Below, one piece after another: positions 5,591 to 5,771 of a stretch of DNA of 5,771 nucleotides (its first letter is position 1; each line of letters begins with the position of its first letter). The stretch comes from an uncultured Eubacteriales bacterium (GTDB taxonomy: Bacteria > Bacillota > Clostridia > UBA1381 > UBA9506), in contig UQYH01000132.1 in NCBI GenBank assembly GCA_900545185.1, positions 1 through 5,771 on the forward strand, written 5' to 3'. The translations under genes and the position numbers were made by a program. Under the pieces are notes generated by a model, which saw nothing but the letters and a program-made list of their open reading frames with translations, did no database searches and was not told the origin of the DNA.

Positions 5591-5771
5591 CAAACAGGGG
5601 AGTTGTCAGAGGGGTATCCCCCTCTGACTTAAAAATGCGGTTTGCGGGCGTGTACCGCTAAACCGCTCCTATCAAGGGCTGGCGCGGTGAGCGCCGCGCG
5701 AGCCTAGGCATTAGGGAGTCAAACGCCATATGGTTTAAGGCGGCAAATTTTCCGAAATACTGCGTTAAAAA
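5591..5771. other. Multi-hairpin GC-rich element (dispersed repeat or structured RNA candidate), cut by window end
   Basis: No credible coding frame lies here. Three stems follow one another: the 10-bp hairpin at 5605-5628; a second at 5637-5666, in which GCGGTTT pairs with AAACCGC and GCGG with CCGC, with one bulged T and a 7-base loop; and a third at 5677-5704, in which GGCT pairs with AGCC and GCGCGG with CCGCGC, with one G-G mismatch and a 6-base loop. CTCCTA (5666-5671) can also pair with TAGGGAG (5712-5718, one bulge) to enclose the third stem. The third stem is 24 of 28 G or C, unlike the flanking genes. This density is typical of mobile repeats or structured non-coding RNA. I cannot match it to a named family, and the strand of any transcript is undecided. 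The element may continue beyond 5771. Confidence 0.5.
5605..5628. terminator. Strong perfect hairpin downstream of the operon
   Basis: GTCAGAGGGG (5605-5614), loop TATC, CCCCTCTGAC (5619-5628): a perfect 10-bp stem with a four-base loop. It lies about 105 nt after the last stop codon, so it may end or protect the operon transcript. It is followed by TTAAAAA on the plus strand and by AACTCCCC on the minus strand, so it lacks the T run of a classical intrinsic terminator. It may instead be the first stem of the structured element that continues to the window end. Confidence 0.45.

Noticed and set aside
5501..5771. tRNA, rRNA fragment or CRISPR array at the window end
   Set aside because: No cloverleaf with CCA-side motifs, no familiar rRNA segments and no regularly spaced direct repeats are visible.

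Overview
The window looks like one short contig from a draft, Illumina-sequenced genome or metagenome. Bases 1-73 are not biological: they are a poly-T run followed by a complete Illumina TruSeq/P7 indexed adapter, so the real DNA begins at about base 74. The rest fits a low-to-moderate GC Firmicutes/Clostridia genome, perhaps a gut Oscillospiraceae/Ruminococcaceae-type organism. The reasons are strong AGGAGG-type ribosome sites, two TTG start codons, a clean Gram-positive-style promoter, an ECF vitamin transporter S component and a clostridial-type CoaX. The taxonomy is inferred from style, not from a marker gene.

Layout. On the minus strand (74-920) lies a LysR-family regulator whose last residues are cut off by the contig end. 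A 238-bp divergent control region (921-1158) follows. It holds a convincing promoter for the rightward genes, a likely lysR promoter, a T-N11-A dyad that could be the LysR operator, and an A-tract plus hairpin in the rightward leader. Rightward come malQ (1159-2607, 4-alpha-glucanotransferase), a GCS2/glutamate-cysteine-ligase-like enzyme (2620-3972) and coaX (3969-4757, type III pantothenate kinase). These are packed with a 12-bp gap and then a 4-bp overlap, so they are almost certainly one operon. After a 143-nt spacer without an evident terminator comes an ECF transporter S component (4901-5500), plausibly a pantothenate importer. The last 271 bp hold no gene but contain an inverted repeat and a chain of strong GC-rich hairpins that look like a dispersed repeat or a structured RNA.

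Working together. CoaX phosphorylates pantothenate, the first step to coenzyme A, and the adjacent S component would import it. The GCS2-type ligase, translationally coupled to coaX, probably joins a carboxylate (glutamate in characterised relatives) to an amine such as cysteine. CoA synthesis itself also consumes cysteine, so a thiol/CoA link is possible but is inference. malQ remodels maltodextrins or glycogen and has no obvious link to the others. The divergent LysR protein is a candidate regulator of the operon.

I found no clear new multi-gene system. The best leads are the terminal structured element, the GCS2-ligase/coaX coupling, and the leader and operator architecture upstream of malQ.
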